A stretch of 64,000 nucleotides of DNA from Sebastes aleutianus (GCA_916700875.1 CAKAKS010000062.1:13222960-13286959), one strand, 5' to 3'. Shown: positions 21,451 to 33,610, counted from the stretch's first letter. The notes: a model not told the origin generated them from the sequence alone. Program-made: numbers and translations.

Positions 21451-22290
21451 GAAACTCAAGTGAGTGCAGGAGGGTTACCGACAGTTGTGTGACAGCAGGT
21501 GCAGCCGTCACACTGGTGCACTCCGCCATTCTTCAAATAACTGATTGGCCCAGAGGGGGACGGCATCATCGGATAGTGACGGCATGTTTGCTGTCGCTGT
21601 GTTCGCCGTGGCAGCCTCTGTTCTCTTTCTCCTCCCTCCGTCCCTGACTCTGCGCAGTCTCTTTCTTTCTTTCGGTAGCATCTCTCGAGGGGCTTGTATT
21701 GTTTCAGTGGATAAAAGGAAAGACAAAAAAAACCTGCTTCAGCGGGATGAGAGAGAGACTTTATAACAAGCTCTTGCACCTCCAGGGAGGATTCTCGCTC
21801 TCACACATTCACAAAATGTTCTCGGAGAGTACACACAGATCCTTGTCGTATGCAACACACGCAGTTGCACTCTCTGTCCTATGGAGAAAGGAACCGAGAC
21901 CGGCGTCAGGAGTGGCCAAAACAGGAAGTGGTCCAGGGATTACATTAAAAGGACGGACTCCCTGCTCAGAATGAACCTCTGCAGAGAGGTCGAGGCCTTT
22001 CCCCCTTCCCCTCAGGGGGGGTTTCTGCAGTGTTGTACAGTAAAGCTCACGCCGTGACTTTTTTCTATTTTCTTGGCATCCGGCTGTTGTCAACATCTGA
22101 GAGAGATGGGAAAGAGACACAGTGCAGGGAATCAAGATCAAGAGAGAAAGAGACTGAAACAAGGGAGGTACCGGGCAATAAAGGTCATGTTCCAGGCGTA
22201 AATCCACAAAGTTGGAATCCCGCCCCCCCCCCCCCTCACTCTTGTAAGCCCTCACCAGAGAGGATCTAGCTGGGTCTAATGGATTTTATT
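21451..22290. other. Single-copy block in intron of gene 2
   Basis: About 840 bases of moderate GC without repeat partners, containing a C10 run at about 22224. Frames on both strands (21456-21779, 21809-22255 minus; 21545-21766, 21699-21974 plus) overlap and carry no motif. Regulatory function is possible but unproven. Confidence 0.3.
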
Positions 22291-22559
22291 AGTCGCATAT
22301 TACCAGTGCAGTTATTGTTGTTCTTTATTTTTTTTCTCCTCAGATAACCTCTGAACATCGCATTGTCAACTCTTCCTCTGCTCATGAAAGCTTTTAAAAT
22401 ACCTCATTTATCACAGCAAGCACTGTGTGTAAAGGCCTTTACACATCGGGGGCGTGTTGAATAAACAACACGAAAATGCGAAATCCTCGCCTGAATATTT
22501 CACATACAATCTATTCATACCAGCAGTGATGCAAATTTGCGACAGTTGTAACTAGGGAA

Positions 22560-23171
22560 CTAGGGCTGTCAATCGATTAAAGTATTTAATCGTGGTTAAC
22601 CGCATGGTTGTCCATGAATAATCCCAAATTAATCACACATTTCTTTATCTGCTCAAAATATACCTTACAGTATCAAGTGTCAAGTATTTGATACTCGTAT
22701 CAACATGGGAGTGGGCAAATATGCTTGCTTTATGCAACTGTATGTACAACACAAAACAATGACAAATATTGTCCAGAAACCCTCACAGGTACTGCATTAA
22801 GCATAAAAAAAATTGCACAAATCATAACTAAAACTGTGTGTGATTATCATAAAGTGTGCATGTCTGTAAAGGGGAGACTCATGGGTACCCACAGAACCCA
22901 TTTTCAAGTCAAGGGACCCCTTTGAAAATGGCCATGACAGGTTTTCCTCTCCAAAATTTAGGCAAGTTTGGAGCGTTATTTAACCTCCTTCGCTCCTTCA
23001 GGCTAGTATGACATAGTCGGAACCAATGGATTCCTTAAGTTTTCTAGTTTCATATGATGCCAGTATCTTCACTCTAGCTTTGAAACCGAGCCAGCTACCA
23101 CCTCCGAAAGATCAATTGCATTAATGCGTTAAAGAAATTAGTGCCGTTAAAATGAATTTGTGTTAACGCGT
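22560..23171 (+). mobile_element. hAT-like MITE, family C
   Basis: It starts with CTAGGGCTGTCAATCGATTA, followed by ACTCGTATCAACATGGGAG and CCAGAAACCCTCACAGGTAC. The right side reads GCATTAATGCGTTAAAGAAA up to AATTTGTGTTAACGCG, with the last terminus decayed. No transposase. Confidence 0.8.
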
Positions 23172-23945
23172 AACTGCTGTAAGCTATTTTAGTTTCCTTT
23201 CAGTGAAATGCTCTGAGTGAATTTGAGTTTGTACGTTTTTGGTACAGCAAGACACCATTAGCAGGACCATTATAGCAGTGCTCAAGCCCTATTGTGGACC
23301 AATAAGGGGTGATGCCGTCACAAATTAAGTAGCGTGTTCGACTGTTTGCATCTCCAAAGACATAATGTCACCCAGCTTCAACTGGTCGCCACACATTTTC
23401 GACCATCCCACTCTATGTCCAGTGTCACTAGATCCAAAGCACTAATCTCAAACTAAAAATCCAAACAACATTTGAGGCTCCTCCAGTTCAGTTTTTTGCA
23501 TTTGTGTTTATCTTATGAGCACTACATCCAGGGGCTAACCTGACTAGCATGGTCAAGCTAATGGACAACAACTGTCTCTTTGCCAAAGCAGTTAGGTTGG
23601 AACTCTTCCACTTGAGTATTTATGTTCTGCACATGCTAAGACGTATGATTAATTAGAAGGTATTAAGCCAATTAGACGGAAATTATTTAATTCATAAGCC
23701 ATACCAAACCGTTCAGTACAGAACATTCAGTTCAGGACAAATACTGTTTCACCACTGGCTAGCACCCCATGCTCTCGTCACTTTTTTTTTTGTTTTCAGA
23801 TTTTCTTACTTTATTTTTCTTCTAGATTTTTACAGCAAAAATGTTGTATTTTTGAATACTTCTTTGTTATTATGCTATTATGCTTTTGTACTTTTTCCCT
23901 TTCCTTTAGTGTGTTATATAGTTTTTTGTGCATGCAAAAGGTCTG
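23172..23945 (+). other. Intron of gene 2, unassigned
   Basis: About 770 bases. No exon was recognised; T-rich tracts lie at 23778-23900. Confidence 0.5.
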
Positions 23946-24300
23946 CAAAGTTACAAAGACCAAAGTTCACACCAAAGGGAGTTACTCTCCCCTACAGAAA
24001 CACTGCTCCTGAACTCCTTGAAATGCCTTGATTGAAGTTCCGCCTTTTCTTCCGTAACGCGGTGATGTCACCAAGTAACACATTTGCATAAAACCTGCCT
24101 AGCAGCTAGTTTTGCCTATAAACAAAGCTAGTTAGAGTGGAGGTCAAACAGAGTGTTTGAGAGGGTGAAAAGAGGTACTGCAGCACAGTCGGTATGAGAA
24201 AAACAAAGCATTTTTTGAACATTAAAGCATTTAAACATGTTCTAGTAGAAACCCAAAATACAAGTATGCACATGAAAATAAGCATAATAGGTCCTCTTTA
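23946..24300. mobile_element. Teleost MITE ending AAGCATAATAGGTCCTCTTTA
   Basis: CATTTAAACATGTTCTAGTA, GAAACCCAAAATACAAGTAT and AATAAGCATAATAGGTCCTC are the end of a repeat I recognise as frequent in teleosts. The interior TAGCAGCTAGTTTTGCCTAT also fits. No coding capacity. Confidence 0.6.
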
Positions 24301-25087
24301 AGACTCTGAATCCAGATGACTGGAGGAAATGGCAGCCTAAGTCTGAGACATTGTATGTGGAAGCGGCAGTAGCCAGGCTAGACTCTCCATATGAGGTAAA
24401 TGGAGTGGAAATAACAGGTAGCCTGACGGTGAAGGTCAGCTTTGGGTCAACGTGATGTTTGTTTAGTAATTTAGACGTTTCTTTTGGTCCTGGTGCAGGA
24501 TTTGCCACGGGCCAACGGCTTCGCGCTGCCTGTCACTTAGGCTATATCATTAACACCCACCGTTTCACTAGTTAGTAGATTCAGTGCGTTCTCAATTTGC
24601 ATTCAGCTTCAACGGGTCAAAGCTGGCTGCAGATATTCAACTGAGGAAAAGGTCTTGTTTTTTAGACGAGTCGGGAAATTCTTCCTGATATCAGAGCCAT
24701 GTGATCTGACTTGAGGCACGAGTTGACCTTCTTATAAAGAAGTCTGAACATTCAGATCATGAGTAGATTTTTTTTCTTCTCCCTTTTTCATTTAAACTAA
24801 ATCAGCTTAACAAGTATAACAAAGACACACACACACTCTCTCCGTGCTGTCTTATATATTCTCCAGCTTCACATGATTTAATACAGAATGATTTCGAGCC
24901 GGTGTCCCCTGGTGAGTTTAACGTGATAATGAGGCTGGATCAATAAGCAGCTGTGCAGGCTTTGTAGTCCAGATTGAAATAGGGTTCTTTATTCACTGAA
25001 AAATGTATCGATCGGAGAAAAAAATATATATTTCAATGCCACATTTTCAAGAAAAGCTTTTTTTAATATTGTTTTTTGATTTTTCAG
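24301..25087 (+). other. Intron of gene 2 upstream of the 89-base exon
   Basis: The sequence just before 25088 is T-rich and ends GATTTTTCAG, a good acceptor. The minus-strand frame 24242-24508 is not supported. Confidence 0.6.
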
Positions 25088-25176
25088 ACTGGCACAAGAA
25101 CATCTATTTCAACGAAGACGCGCTGCCTGATGTTAGCGTCACTGAGCGAGACTGGCCGCCATCTTCACAGCACCAG
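25088..25176 (+). CDS. Candidate exon of gene 2, segment 2 (89 bases)
   Basis: It is bounded by GATTTTTCAG and by GTTGGT (donor usable but not strong). Taking one base from exon 1, it reads DWHKNIYFNEDALPDV then SVTERDWPPSSQHQ and ends in phase 0. The frame is open and rich in aromatic and charged residues, with no domain that I recognise. A second frame of this exon is open too, so openness alone is weak proof. If gene 2 codes only further right, this would be a leader exon. Confidence 0.35.
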
Positions 25177-25389
25177 GTTGGTTCTTTTCTGTTCAGCTTC
25201 ATAGCTGATTGCATGTGAATGTAGTAGCAGGCCGACCACTTACCAAACCCAGTTTCTCTCAAATGCCCCACCAGTGTAAGTCATCTGCATTAGTAGATGG
25301 TTTTCAATCTAACTTACTCATAATGTGGATGCCATAAATTACAGCAATACAATGCTCTCCTGTGACTTTTTAAATCTTAGCAGGTAGGT

Positions 25390-26185
25390 TTGGGCAGGTG
25401 TAAAAAGTTTGAAACTGAATTTTACCACTAGGTGTCGCACTTGCCGCTTCAAAAGGGGCACATAATGGAAGAGAAAAATATTTTTATGATCCTGTTTGAA
25501 TTGCGCCATGAGTCACAGATATGATGTTTGTCAATTTAAAAGATAATTTTGCAAGTCAATGTCGTATTATCGTTAAGTTTTGCGTGAAACCGCTCAGTGA
25601 ACTACATCTCTCGTCTCGAAAAAATAAACGTCGGCAACACCAGCTAGCTAGCTAACTTATCTATGTTCCGCGCACAAATGAAACGTTATCTTACCTGATG
25701 TGTTTTATCCAGCGACGCCTGGTCTTTTTATCAGTTGGGAAGAAAAAGAACGAGCAAGACCCGTTGCTGGTGTGAGTCCATCCCTGTAGGAAAACACACA
25801 GGCATCGTAGCTTCAGAGAGAGAGACGTCACTTATGCGGCTTTTGGGTGTGTAGTCTTTCTAATTACGTATTATCATAGCCTTGTAGCGTTTTACGACAA
25901 ACTACGACTTTCTTGACTTTAAATTGACAAACATCGTATGTGTGATTCATGCCGCAATTCAAAATATATTGTCTTTCGCTGTTGACTACCGTTCATATTT
26001 TTTCCGAAATAAGGTCCCAGGGTGGTCCACTGAAAGGGGCGGGACTTCACCTCTCTATGCCATTAGGAGCACTGGGAGGAGGCAGATTACCTGTCTCATG
26101 TACTACTGTCATGATATAGTGACAGTTTCATGAAAATAACTTTTTATCATATTTGCTCAAAGTTACCGACTGCAGCTTTGAAGAA
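25390..26185. mobile_element. Composite of families I and H
   Basis: 25490-25560 (GCCATGAGTCACAGATATGA, TCAATTTAAAAGATAATTTT) and 25880-25935 in inverted order match the interior of the foldback at 39127-39742. 25970-26060 matches its right arm (CGTTGACTACCGTTC, GAAAGGGGCGGGACTTCA). 26060-26180 is the start of family H, inverted. Two or more elements have merged here. Confidence 0.5.
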
Positions 26186-26214
26186 AGGTTGAATAAAAAC
26201 AAAGTGAAAATTCA

Positions 26215-26241
26215 GTCACACACACACACACACACACACAC
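26215..26241. repeat. (CA)n microsatellite
   Basis: About 13 CA units directly after the family H fragment. Confidence 0.9.
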
Positions 26242-27890
26242 GCGCAGACACTCATGTCTGCACACATTGAATGACACAGTGTCATATGATGCAGCTAATT
26301 GTACATATATCTGTGACACAGTGTGCTGTAAGACGGGTTATTTCAGGCAGAAATTGTAACAGATACTGTAAGTACACTCAGCATTTTATGAGGAGATTAT
26401 GTGTTTGGCCTTGTGTGTGTGAGTGTGTCTGTCTGTCCACAGCTAATCTCACATACTACTGGACCCATCAGCCTAATCATTTTTATGCTCAAGGATCTCT
26501 CGTGGTTGTGGTGATTCACACTTTTTGAAAAACATATATTTTTTTACTTTTTTATACCGTTATTGACAGCAGACTCCTCACTCCTCTTAACCGACCGGTA
26601 GGACCCGTGTCTTGCTTCACAGCTGCTGGGCAGAAGTGGACAGAGCCAGAGAGCAGAAAATGTAGATAAATATATTAATTCTGTGTCTTTTCATCGGGCA
26701 TCAACCTCACGCTTATGCGTGTATTCTCGGAAAAATAAGACTTGAAGCGTAAACCGCTTCAGGATCGCGGTTACGCCCGTGAGACGCGAGCATGCACGGA
26801 ACCGGTGCAGACAGCTGCACGGATTGAAATGAGAGCGTATATGTCGCGTGAGATGTGTGAGTGAAAAAACACGCCTGATACGCTTGCTGTCTAGACGGGG
26901 GGGGTTCGCCAGTTGTGGTTTGTTTAGAGCACTTTTCTAGTTCCTCAGTGGGATAATTGTGCCGTGCCTGCAGGGCACAGCACGCAGCAACAAAGTAGGA
27001 GAAGAAGAAGAGGTGTCCGTCAGCGGCAGCACACAAGAGAAGCCTGTGGGCTTTTCGCTAGAGAAAGTCTTAAGTAGATCTTTTTAATTAGATACTGACA
27101 CATGCCTTGACATGAGCTTATTAGCCGTTTCAATGTTTGGGAAATCTTGTCTATAACTTGCTCACGCTAGCATGTTTTTGCAGTATGATGACAATGCTGT
27201 CTGATTAGTCTATGAATGATTCTATGGGCCTCTTATTTCCTAATAAATAATGTACATCTTATCATTCTACATTAGCAGATTAAGACGTTTTTCTGCCTCC
27301 GCTCCGGCGACAGCCTCTCAGAGCTGTTGCTTTAGACTCTTAGTCTTGTTACTGGTTTTAGGTCTCTTGATCTAATATGATTTTGATATGTACAACATTA
27401 CATTTCCAGTTGAAAGTCTTCCTACATACAGTGAAATCACAGGAGTAATAGTGTAAAAATACAATACTGAATTAAACTCAATCATTTAGTAGGTTATTTA
27501 TACTTGTCAGAATGGCATATGGTTATAAATTAACTTTAGCTAGACACCTCTAGTCTACAGATTACATTTGTTGCATTACTTCTTCTTGTGTAATTATGTT
27601 TTGTCCCTATTAATGAGATTAACAAATAAAACCCTTTGCGGATGTTTAACTGATTAGTGTTTTTTTCCAGCAATGATCTAATAATGCCATATTAATTGGA
27701 CACGTTTGTTTTGGTAGGGATCCGTCAAATTTGCTTAAAAATAGTAATATATAATGAAGCTATGAAACAGAATATTTTACAACAGAACAATCAACTTAAT
27801 TATTACAGGTGACGGTAATAGAAAACGTTGGATATCAGTTAGTTTTACATAATAAATATAACTAGAAAATAAGTGTATAAATGTGTATAT
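26242..27890 (+). other. Intron of gene 2, unassigned
   Basis: It contains a perfect small palindrome ATGACACAGTGTCAT at 26271-26285 and a CpG-richer patch at 26730-27060. The latter has a 107-codon minus frame (26713-27036) without motifs. 27100-27890 is A/T-rich. No exon is supported. Confidence 0.4.
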
Positions 27891-27891
27891 A

Positions 27892-28309
27892 CTAGGGCTG
27901 TCGAAGTTAACGCGATAATAACACGTTAATGCAAAATTTGTTTCAACGCCACTAATTTCTTTAATGCATTAATGCAACTTGTGGTTTTTAGACACTGACA
28001 CACTGACAGCTGTTGTTACCTGTTGGGTTTGAGTTTGCCATGTTATGATTTTAGCATATTTCTTATGCTAATTGCAGTACCTGTGAGGGTTTCTAGACAA
28101 AATTTGTCATTGTTTGTGTTGTTAATTGTGTTCTAATATACATACATTTGCATAAAGCAGCATATTTACCCACTCCCATGTTGATAAGAGTATTAAATAA
28201 TTGACAAATCTCCCTTTAAGGTATATTTTGAACAGATAAAAAATGTGTGATTAATTTCCGATTAACTATGGACAATCATGTGATTAATCGCGATTCAATA
28301 TTTTAATAA
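27892..28309 (-). mobile_element. hAT-like MITE, family C, inverted and shortened
   Basis: It begins CTAGGGCTGTCGAAGTTAAC, continues TTTCTTTAATGCATTAATGC and ACCTGTGAGGGTTTCTAGAC, and ends near GATTAATCGCGATTCAATAT with the terminal bases lost. Confidence 0.75.
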
Positions 28310-29820
28310 AACACATAGAGACACAAACATGTCCTGTATAAGACCTAATCATCCTTTGATTGCTCTGTGTTTGTTATACATGAGCAGCAAAGGTTTCTTG
28401 CCAAGTGTTTCCCCAATATTCAGCGCCACTGCAGAATTATTGAGTGAGAAATTTCACACTATAATTAATGTCCTTTTTAGAATATTCCGTTAAAAACGGA
28501 TCGGCGACGCCGTTTTGCCCTCATTTTTCTCCGTGAAGATTGCTTTAAGCGATGCAATGTACCCTCTGTGCGTTCTATGTGGGGTGAACACTTGTCAGCC
28601 ACCGGTCATGTGGTAACTCAAGAGGCAATGTGTCCTTGTGTGCTCTGATTCATTTTGCATGCAGTTAACACGCCAGTCATAATTTAGTTTTAATGAAAAC
28701 TCAACTCCCGGCATTCGCTGCTGGTGTTCTTCACCACACGTTTTGGAGGCAAGAAATAGAAGTGACGTATTTTGTGCGGTGGATCTAAATTCATGCTGAT
28801 GTGAATAGTGGTTCATGTGGAGTTCGAAAAAGTGACTGATAAATATTTAAAGAAACTTTAAAGGAACTTTAAAGTGTTGAATTTGAGAACGGGATTTTGT
28901 GTGGTGGTAGGATGAGTGTTTAATTGGGTTAGCCCTCCCGGCCCATCAGCACGCCCCAAAGCAGTCAACCAAGGGGAAACACTGTTACCATTACCCACTG
29001 TCTTTGAATTATCGGTGCAGTACAAGAGGTGCGTGAGTATGTGTGTTGACTGTAAAGTGGTACCTCCCCTGCTGTTAGAGAAACGCACAGACAATGGATA
29101 ATGGTTGTATGGCCTTATTGCCCCTGCTGAGTGAATGTGGGGAAAGCAGAGCAGAGAGATTAGCAGCGGCGGGAGTCACAGATAGACGCTCTTGACGCTC
29201 TGATGTGATGTGACAGGGACGTATTGCGACATGATGGCGCATCTAATCTGATTTGATATAACTTTGTCTCACCCGGCCCAAATTATTTTCGCGCTCGTGG
29301 GTTCCCTCGATGCAAATTTACAACACATGTTCAGTACCTCCGTGGCTTGCGTTTCGCTGTCCTAATTTCCTCACATGCAACACGGATCTGGATGCGTGTG
29401 AGCAACCAAAAAGCTGGACGGGCGCTGCACAACATGGCGTGCCGGTTCTATTTTGAATAATAAAATCTGAATTAATGAGCGTCGCCATGATAACGTGTAA
29501 ATCTAAGTCCACTCTTTTTCCAGCATTAATATCCAGGCCCACAGCAGCACAGCTGTTCAAGTGTTAGTGGTGGGTCATGCAGTCACTGTCACTAACTGCC
29601 CCTCTAAAGAGCACCAGGATTGGCTGAACAAAGAGAAACTGGAATATTAGTGGGGTTATGGTGCGGTCATATTAGCTTTCTGTTCAACAAAACTGTCCTG
29701 CACTCGGCACTGAGAAAGGTCAATATGATGGCATGGTTCTGATGCGTGTAATAAATACATATAGAGCAGAGAAATGATGGATGAGAATGATGCTGCAGGT
29801 TGAAATAAATGGTACTATTA
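28310..29820 (+). other. Intron of gene 2, apparently single-copy
   Basis: 1.5 kb without recognisable repeats, which is unusual for this window. Frames at 28595-28816, 28858-29094 and 29318-29560 (minus) have no motif. It is a candidate region for conserved noncoding elements. Confidence 0.35.
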
Positions 29821-29836
29821 TAGTCTGGTAGGGTTG

Positions 29837-29940
29837 GGATTCAAAAGTATTTTATCAAATCTGAATCCAGTATCAAGTCAGCTTATCGAATCTGAATCCA
29901 GTATCAAGTCAGCTTATCGAATCTGAATCCTTTTGAATCC
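29837..29940. repeat. Small element with 11-bp inverted ends around a 31-bp tandem repeat
   Basis: GGATTCAAAAG (29837-29847) is the exact reverse complement of CTTTTGAATCC (29930-29940). Between them a 31-bp unit beginning ATCTGAATCCAGTATCAAG is present twice (29859-29889, 29890-29920) plus a partial third. Confidence 0.75.
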
Positions 29941-29979
29941 CTCATCAAATGTAAAACTGTAAAACTTAAAGCTCTCTAA

Positions 29980-30400
29980 TACAGGGCTTCCCAAACTTTT
30001 TCAACTCGAGACCCAAAAGAGAAATTTGGTGTCTCCAAATAGTACATGATGAATTGTCAACTCATGTATAAACTAGTGATAAAGAACACAACAAAGCTTG
30101 CATTAAGAAAATGTAAATGAAATGCATTGATTTCATTATAAAAGTACATCACAGCAATAATCAAATTTGCTGAGTGTAATGTTAAGTTCATGTTTAGTTT
30201 CTCACCACTCATAACAAACTTGCACTATAAATTTGCACTGAAAAATTAGGACATAGAAGCACTAAGGCAATACACTCACTATGTCAGCTGGAGTGGGGAG
30301 TGCGGTCAAGTATGTAAAGTACATCACAGCAGTAATCAAATTTGCTGAGTGTAATGTTAAGTTTCTCACCACCTCATAATATATGTACATACAATTAGGG
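29980..30400. repeat. hAT-like end and an internal direct duplication
   Basis: CAGGGCTTCCCAAACTTTTT near 29987 resembles a Charlie-type hAT end. A segment of about 65 bp (GTACATCACAGCAATAATCA, TTTGCTGAGTGTAATGTTAA) occurs at 30143-30210 and again at 30318-30381. Confidence 0.55.
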
Positions 30401-30596
30401 CTGTACCCGAATCAGAATTTTTTGATTTGGCTCTTCAATATGAACATCTTTCTTCATATAGACTATCTATTAATCAGTAAATCCATTAGCCTGAGTTTCA
30501 GTGATGATTTTAACCACATTCAAATATTCAAATGAGGTCAAAGGCGGTCTGCCACAGTTTCATAATGAACTGAAAATATTTTTACAATCTTCAACC

Positions 30597-30800
30597 GGTG
30601 GAGTTCGCAGAGTCGGCCCGGGGGATTCAACTCGGCAGGTCATTACGAGGGCGCCGCGGTGCGCCTCGACTGGCTCTTGGCTTGGAAAGGCCCGGGGTGA
30701 AGGTGGCTCGCGGCTCTGGCCGTGGGCTTTGCAGCACCCCTCGCCCAGACCTCGCTGCTCCCCGGGGCCGTGGTGCTCGTTGCACCCTTTCTCCTTGACG
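30597..30800 (+). pseudogene. 28S rRNA fragment (D2 expansion region)
   Basis: A GC-rich island matches vertebrate 28S rRNA in order: GGTGGAGTTCGCAGAGTC, GGGGGATTCAACTCGGCAGG, then GCGCCGCGGTGCGCCTCGAC, CTTGGAAAGGCCCGGGGT, AAGGTGGCTCGCGGC and CCCGGGGCCGTGG. This is the D2/ES7 domain with an internal deletion after CAGGTC and scattered substitutions. The rest of rDNA is absent on both sides, so it is a dispersed fragment, not an rRNA gene. The open frames reported here (30501-30938 and others) are by-products of its GC content. Confidence 0.8.
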
Positions 30801-31027
30801 TTTTCAACCAGCAGATCTATTGGTCTACTAGTCTTAGCTTTTGAAAGTGAGGTCAAAAGCATCATCAAAGCATCGAAACCTCACATTACACTACACTTTA
30901 AGAACCACACAGTAGTATTTGTGGTTTCAGGCACATAGTTCTCATGTGAAAGCCAAGTTAGACACTTAACTAAACACAACAAGTGGGAGAAACTTGGACA
31001 GCTTGATTGGTAGGAGGTGAGATTCCT
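30801..31027 (+). other. Intron of gene 2, nothing seen
   Basis: Short stretch between the rDNA fragment and the next MITE. The 3' half of a small repeat cannot be excluded. Confidence 0.4.
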
Positions 31028-31590
31028 CAGCCTGGTTTCCATTCACATATTTTTATGCGCATTAGAAAAGCTGTATGGAAACGGCATAATTCAATAAAAC
31101 TTCCTCAATTGCGCGAAAAAGTTTTTACGCTTGCTTGAGGTGTTTTTTGTCTTTGTCGAGTCGATGCGTTTAATGGATTATGGAAACACCTTTGCCGAAT
31201 AAATTCTGACATAGCAAAAACATTTAACTCACTTGACTGATCAGTTGTTTACTTGCTGGACAATATGAAACATGGCCAATACTAGCTGACATGAAAGAAC
31301 AATTAAAACTTGCCCAATTGAAACAAATTCCTGAAGACCTCTCTCCATTTTTCTCCTATAGATTTGCCGAGGCAACTTTGTCAACTTTACTTCCTCTACT
31401 CTGTTTACTGGCGGATTACAGCCAGCCAACTATACTGCCAACATCTGATGAAACTACGCAGCCTAATTTATTGTGTTTATTCGCTCCAAACCAGTTGATG
31501 GAAATGGGCCTAATTCGTATTTCTTTTTTTGCAACCTTTCAAAAGTTCACTTAAAATTTGCTTGACAATTGAATGGAAACACGGTTAATG
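31028..31590. mobile_element. MITE with inverted GTTTCCATTCA ends
   Basis: The left side CCTGGTTTCCATTCACATA is matched at the right by TTGAATGGAAACACGGTTA in inverted order. TATGGAAACGGCATAATTCA and TATGGAAACACCTTTGCCG repeat the same words inside. The frames at 31241-31554 are inside the element and have no transposase motif. Confidence 0.55.
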
Positions 31591-32269
31591 TAGCAAAAAC
31601 TCAACAGGGGGATTACATAACCAAAATGTGTAAAAAAAACAAAAACAAACAAGAGAAGCATAGGTTCATAAACTTCAGGACTATGAATGGATGGTAGTGA
31701 GTTCATATTGAATTGAATAACTATCTAAAAAAAATCAGAAATGTTATATTAATTCAGAAATTAAAATGAAAGAATGCACTAGAGCATAGTCGTTGATACG
31801 CCATGAAATTACGAGTTCAGCTTCGTGAAGTTAATTAGTTCGGTTTCAGAAAGTTTTCTTTTATTTAATTCATATATCGGTGATAAGAAAAAAGAAGCTG
31901 TATCCATGCACTGTAAGCTAAATGCCTTTTATAGCTCAGTGGGTGTTCAACCCTCTCAAGGCCACTGAACATGAACTGTAAGATGCGCTCCCCTCTTCTT
32001 AAATTATACAGTCCTTTAAATGCTGCATCAATAATTTTAGTTTTGGAGCCCTACACGAACATGCAAGTACACGACAGTACCCAAAGGCAAAAAATGCATT
32101 AGCCTACATAAAAGCTGAGGAGATGTGTCATCAGTTTGAATCTGTTTTTGAGCTAATTTGTCTTCTCTTTAGTTTTCAGAAATGGGAAGGCAGACTAGAA
32201 CTCACTCTGACGCAAAACAGCACTATGGAAAACTATTAAAGGTTCAGGGCTATATTTTACAGCCGTTCT
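31591..32269 (+). other. Intron of gene 2, A/T-rich, unassigned
   Basis: About 680 bases; no exon or repeat was recognised. Confidence 0.5.
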
Positions 32270-32580
32270 AAATAAGCACTTGCTCTCTAATGGCCATGCT
32301 AATTACCTGGACGTTATACAATTTGTCCGTCATAAGCGAGAAAAGTGTTGGCCCCTCTGGCCTTTTTTTCTCAGTCATGTTATTCACACTGTAAGTCAGA
32401 AAGCTGTGGAGCAGGGCGAGTGTGATGATGGACTTGGAGGCATGTTCTTTGTCGTCATCCACGCTGCCCTAAACCCACACGTAATTACCAACAACCGCCT
32501 CTAATGGCCTGCTAATGGAGGCACTTCCTGTTCAACCCAGGCCTTCCTCTGACTGCCCCCTCCCCTCCGGCGCTGCCCTA
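32270..32580. promoter_or_regulatory. Possible conserved noncoding block
   Basis: Single-copy sequence with clustered homeodomain-like cores (GCTAATTACC, GTAATTACC, CTAATGGCCTGCTAATGG). The composition is like vertebrate developmental enhancers. Both strands are open over part of it (32268-32462 minus, 32280-32504 plus), which argues against a single real ORF. Inference only. Confidence 0.2.
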
Positions 32581-32950
32581 TTGTACTTTCCTTAGATGCA
32601 TCCGTCTGAAAGAATTCAGGTTGTTGTTGTTGCATATGTCGATGCATCTACTGCAAGTAAGTACCAGTGTGTTGGTATGGGAGTATTGCAAACTAAGAGT
32701 CTGTCCGAGAACCCACACTGAGCTTTTACTGTAAGTGCATGTCCAATCACCAAGGTAGTAGGCAAGTGTGTCCCGCTTCTGTAAAATGCCAACACATTTA
32801 ACGCACACTTAGTGCACTGTTACCGTAATACCTAGAGATGAAGGAAACAATTGATTTACAGAAGAATTGCGATTCTTGTTTAAATTAATTCTTATTTGAT
32901 TAACAGTTTCCAAAAATAGTTTTTTGTACATTGTTTTGTAAGTGTTATAT
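32581..32950 (+). other. Intron of gene 2, nothing seen
   Basis: About 370 bases without recognised features. Confidence 0.5.
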
Positions 32951-32954
32951 TATT

Positions 32955-33610
32955 AGAGATGTTCCGATATAATTTTTTCTCCCCGATAACGATTCCGATA
33001 CCTGAAGTTACGGTATCGGCCGATACCGAGTAGAAATCCGATACGAGCATGATTAAAAAAATATATTATTTATTTGTATTATTATTTAACAGCTGTTAAC
33101 TACACTACTACATTTTCCTCGCTCTGACCACCTTTACCATTACACTCTCCACTAGCAAACGTGACTTTAGTGTAAACAAACATGGCGGACGACGGGAAGG
33201 AAGAATTAGCAATGTTAGTTTATGGACTACTTTGTAGTGAAAATTCACGAAGGAAAAATAATGGATTAAGTCACGGAGACACGTTAAATAATCACTCGTG
33301 TTGTCGCCACAAAGAAACAAGTTGGTCCTCCATCCAGGTCCGTCTTTCTACTACTTCATGCTTTGCGTTTTGCATTAGCTCGTGCATTAGACACGGCCAC
33401 CATGACGGCAGTGGTTGTCCTTCCGCTTCAGTCAGCTTGGTTCTCAATCGGCTATCGTTCTTTCCCCCTCTTGACTGCATCACCGGCTGTCCTCTAGGTT
33501 CCCCACACACAACAGGATGTCCGATTTGAAAATACTTAAAATGCTTAATATTTACGATTTGAAATCAGGATCGGCCAGGATGGACTTCTGAGCCGATCTG
33601 GGGATGTAAA
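32955..33610. mobile_element. Element with GATACCGA-type end and a copied interior
   Basis: The left side has ACGGTATCGGCCGATACCG, an imperfect palindrome shared with the fragments at 18840, 19210 and 40430. The right side ends near GAGCCGATCTGGGG. The interior 33337-33460 is repeated in inverted orientation at 47331-47455 (GTTGTCCTTCCGCTTCAGTC, TCGGCTATCGTTC). The 115-codon frame at 33182 starts within this copied segment but has no known domain. Confidence 0.55.

Noticed and set aside
25088..25176. Alternative reading frame of the 89-base exon (TGTRTSISTK...)
   Set aside because: Open, but does not match the phase left by exon 1, and is rich in Thr/Ser with no supporting feature.
30501..30938. 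145-codon frame across the GC-rich island
   Set aside because: The island is 28S rRNA-derived; the open frame follows from its composition.
33182..33529. 115-codon frame starting MADDGKEELAM
   Set aside because: The segment is a repeated transposon module also present inverted at 47331-47455; no transposase signature.
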